From NCBI GenBank assembly GCA_949295905.1, contig CASFNA010000022.1:186001-250000 (forward strand): a DNA stretch of 64,000 nt. The letters are read 5' to 3'. Made by a program: the position numbers and the translations under genes. The notes under the pieces were generated by a model that was given only the letters and a program-made list of their open reading frames with translations, was not told where the DNA came from and ran no database searches. Shown piece after piece: positions 63,248 to 64,000 of the stretch. This DNA comes from an uncultured Prevotellaceae bacterium. Lineage in GTDB: Bacteria > Bacteroidota > Bacteroidia > Bacteroidales > Bacteroidaceae. Position 1 is the stretch's first letter, and each line of letters begins with the position of its first letter.

Positions 63248-63278
63248 TTGCTTTTTTGGAAAACAATCCATATATTTG
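63248..63278 (+). promoter_or_regulatory. Promoter of the hsdS-hsdM locus
   Basis: TTG (63248-63250) and TATATTTG (63271-63278) with 20 bp between them, 21 bp before the hsdS ATG. This supports the start at 63300 rather than upstream. Confidence 0.7.
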
Positions 63279-63299
63279 CAGAAAAAAGACAGGCGAGCT

Positions 63300-63860
63300 A
63301 TGGATATGGGAAGAAAGACAAAATTGAAATATGTTGCCGAAGTTTTTTCCGGAGTATACGGGAAGGCCGACCCGAATGGGGATGTGGCCTATTTGCAGAC
63401 GAAAGACTGCGGCGGCACTGTTGTTGCAAGATACGCCTCGCGGGTCGTCCTTACCCCTAAGGTTCAAAAGAACTTGTTGCGGCAAGACGACATCCTTTTC
63501 GCGTGCAAGGGGGCGAATTATCTGTGCACGACGTACCGGGAAGAAGGGAAAGCCGTGGCTTCAACATCGTTTTTCGTCATACGTCTGAAGTCTGACGCCC
63601 TGTCGCCCGAATACCTTTGCTGGTTCTTAAGGCTGCCGGCGACTGAGGGGTATTTCAAGACGTGCCAGGTGGGCAGTGCAACGCCTCTCATACGCAAGCA
63701 AAATGTCGAGGAGCTGGAAATACCGCTTCCCGAGCCGCATACGCAGCGGCTTATAGTCGAGGTTGCACGGCTGGCGCAAAGGGAGAGGCATTTGCAGGAA
63801 ACGATTATCAAACGCAAGCAGCTCGTTTTACAACAATTATTAATGAACAAGACAATCTGA
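63300..63860 (+). CDS. hsdS: Type I restriction-modification specificity subunit, half-size (single target-recognition domain)
   Basis: This 186-residue protein has one target recognition domain (YVAEVFSGVYGKADPNGDVA, DDILFACKGANYLCTTYREE, FFVIRLKSDALSPEYLCWFL) ending in SATPLIRKQNVEELEIPLPE, followed by one long coiled-coil helix (RLIVEVARLAQRERHLQETI). Normal HsdS has two such domains and about 400-450 residues, so this is half size; half subunits can pair and then recognise a symmetric site. The next gene, hsdM, starts five bases after its stop. Start codons at 63300 and 63306 are possible. Confidence 0.87.
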   Translation: MDMGRKTKLKYVAEVFSGVYGKADPNGDVAYLQTKDCGGTVVARYASRVVLTPKVQKNLLRQDDILFACKGANYLCTTYREEGKAVASTSFFVIRLKSDALSPEYLCWFLRLPATEGYFKTCQVGSATPLIRKQNVEELEIPLPEPHTQRLIVEVARLAQRERHLQETIIKRKQLVLQQLLMNKTI

Positions 63861-63865
63861 CATAA

Positions 63866-64000
63866 ATGGAAACGATAAAAATAGACCAGGCGCAAATCAA
63901 CCGCGTGGTATGGAATGCGTGCGACACGTTCCGCGGACTCATAGACCCCAGCCAATATAAGGACTACATCCTGACGATGCTTTTCCTCAAGTATGTCAGC
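63866..64000 (+). CDS. hsdM: Type I restriction-modification DNA methyltransferase subunit, 5' part only
   Basis: The frame from the ATG at 63866 stays open to the window edge (45 codons). It reads NRVVWNACDTFRGLIDPSQY then KDYILTMLFLKYVS, the start of the HsdM N-terminal domain. The methylase core lies outside the window. It follows hsdS by five bases, so the order is S then M; hsdR is probably further downstream. Confidence 0.85.
   Translation, partial: METIKIDQAQINRVVWNACDTFRGLIDPSQYKDYILTMLFLKYVS

Overview
The window looks like a chromosomal segment of a Bacteroidales bacterium, most likely a Prevotellaceae relative. The evidence is a SusC/SusD pair, a UpxY-type antiterminator heading a capsule locus, promoters of the Bacteroidetes TAnnTTTG type, and a C-terminal sorting-like tail on one secreted protein. 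Most genes have high-GC codon use. Two stretches are AT-rich and look acquired: 9480-11270 and about 52400-56100.

Layout. 1-3767 holds the end of an RND efflux pump and its outer-membrane partner, followed by an AlkD-like DNA glycosylase (3819-4520) and a Fic AMPylase whose promoter lies inside a 24-bp inverted repeat (4701-5877). From 6307 to 32553 lies a large polysaccharide utilisation locus (PUL), almost all on the minus strand. It contains a heparinase II/III-fold lyase, GH97, a membrane-tethered beta-propeller/AraC regulator, an ECF sigma factor, SusC, SusD, a BIG2 surface lipoprotein, an alginate-lyase-fold lipoprotein, a tandem DNRLRE (CBM96-like) protein, an alpha/beta hydrolase, a FucP-type sugar transporter and GH43, with a divergent PL10 pectate lyase at 31438. 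The enzyme set points to a uronic-acid-containing glycan, but the exact substrate cannot be read from sequence. Between the hydrolase and the transporter this PUL is interrupted by an AT-rich, three-gene islet of unknown function with its own promoter, flanked by 63-bp direct repeats (92% identical) that each form a 15-bp hairpin. This is my best candidate for an undescribed, possibly defensive, cassette.

32559-48175 is mainly housekeeping and transport: a GYF-domain membrane protein, an MFS permease, a Ca2+ P-type ATPase, a HAD phosphatase, RibF, a CPBP protease, a TolC/HlyD/MFS tripartite pump with an AraC regulator behind a terminator, and a GH95 fucosidase. 48724-62342 is a capsule or exopolysaccharide operon. 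It opens with a long leader and an antiterminator carrying about 300 extra C-terminal residues, followed by flippase, glycosyltransferases, polymerase, a ferredoxin-type oxidoreductase, pyruvyltransferase, acyltransferase and a WecG/TagA enzyme. A CAT-anticodon tRNA follows, and the window ends in a type I restriction-modification locus with a half-size HsdS and the start of HsdM.

Across the whole window the intergenic gaps carry a family of roughly 22-nt near-palindromic units built around AAAGGCCGTCTTT. They occur singly or in arrays of up to about five and form hairpins whose arms vary in a compensatory way between loci. A second repeat type, a MITE-like element with terminal inverted repeats, is at 33251-33463, with a diverged relative at 23626-23768.
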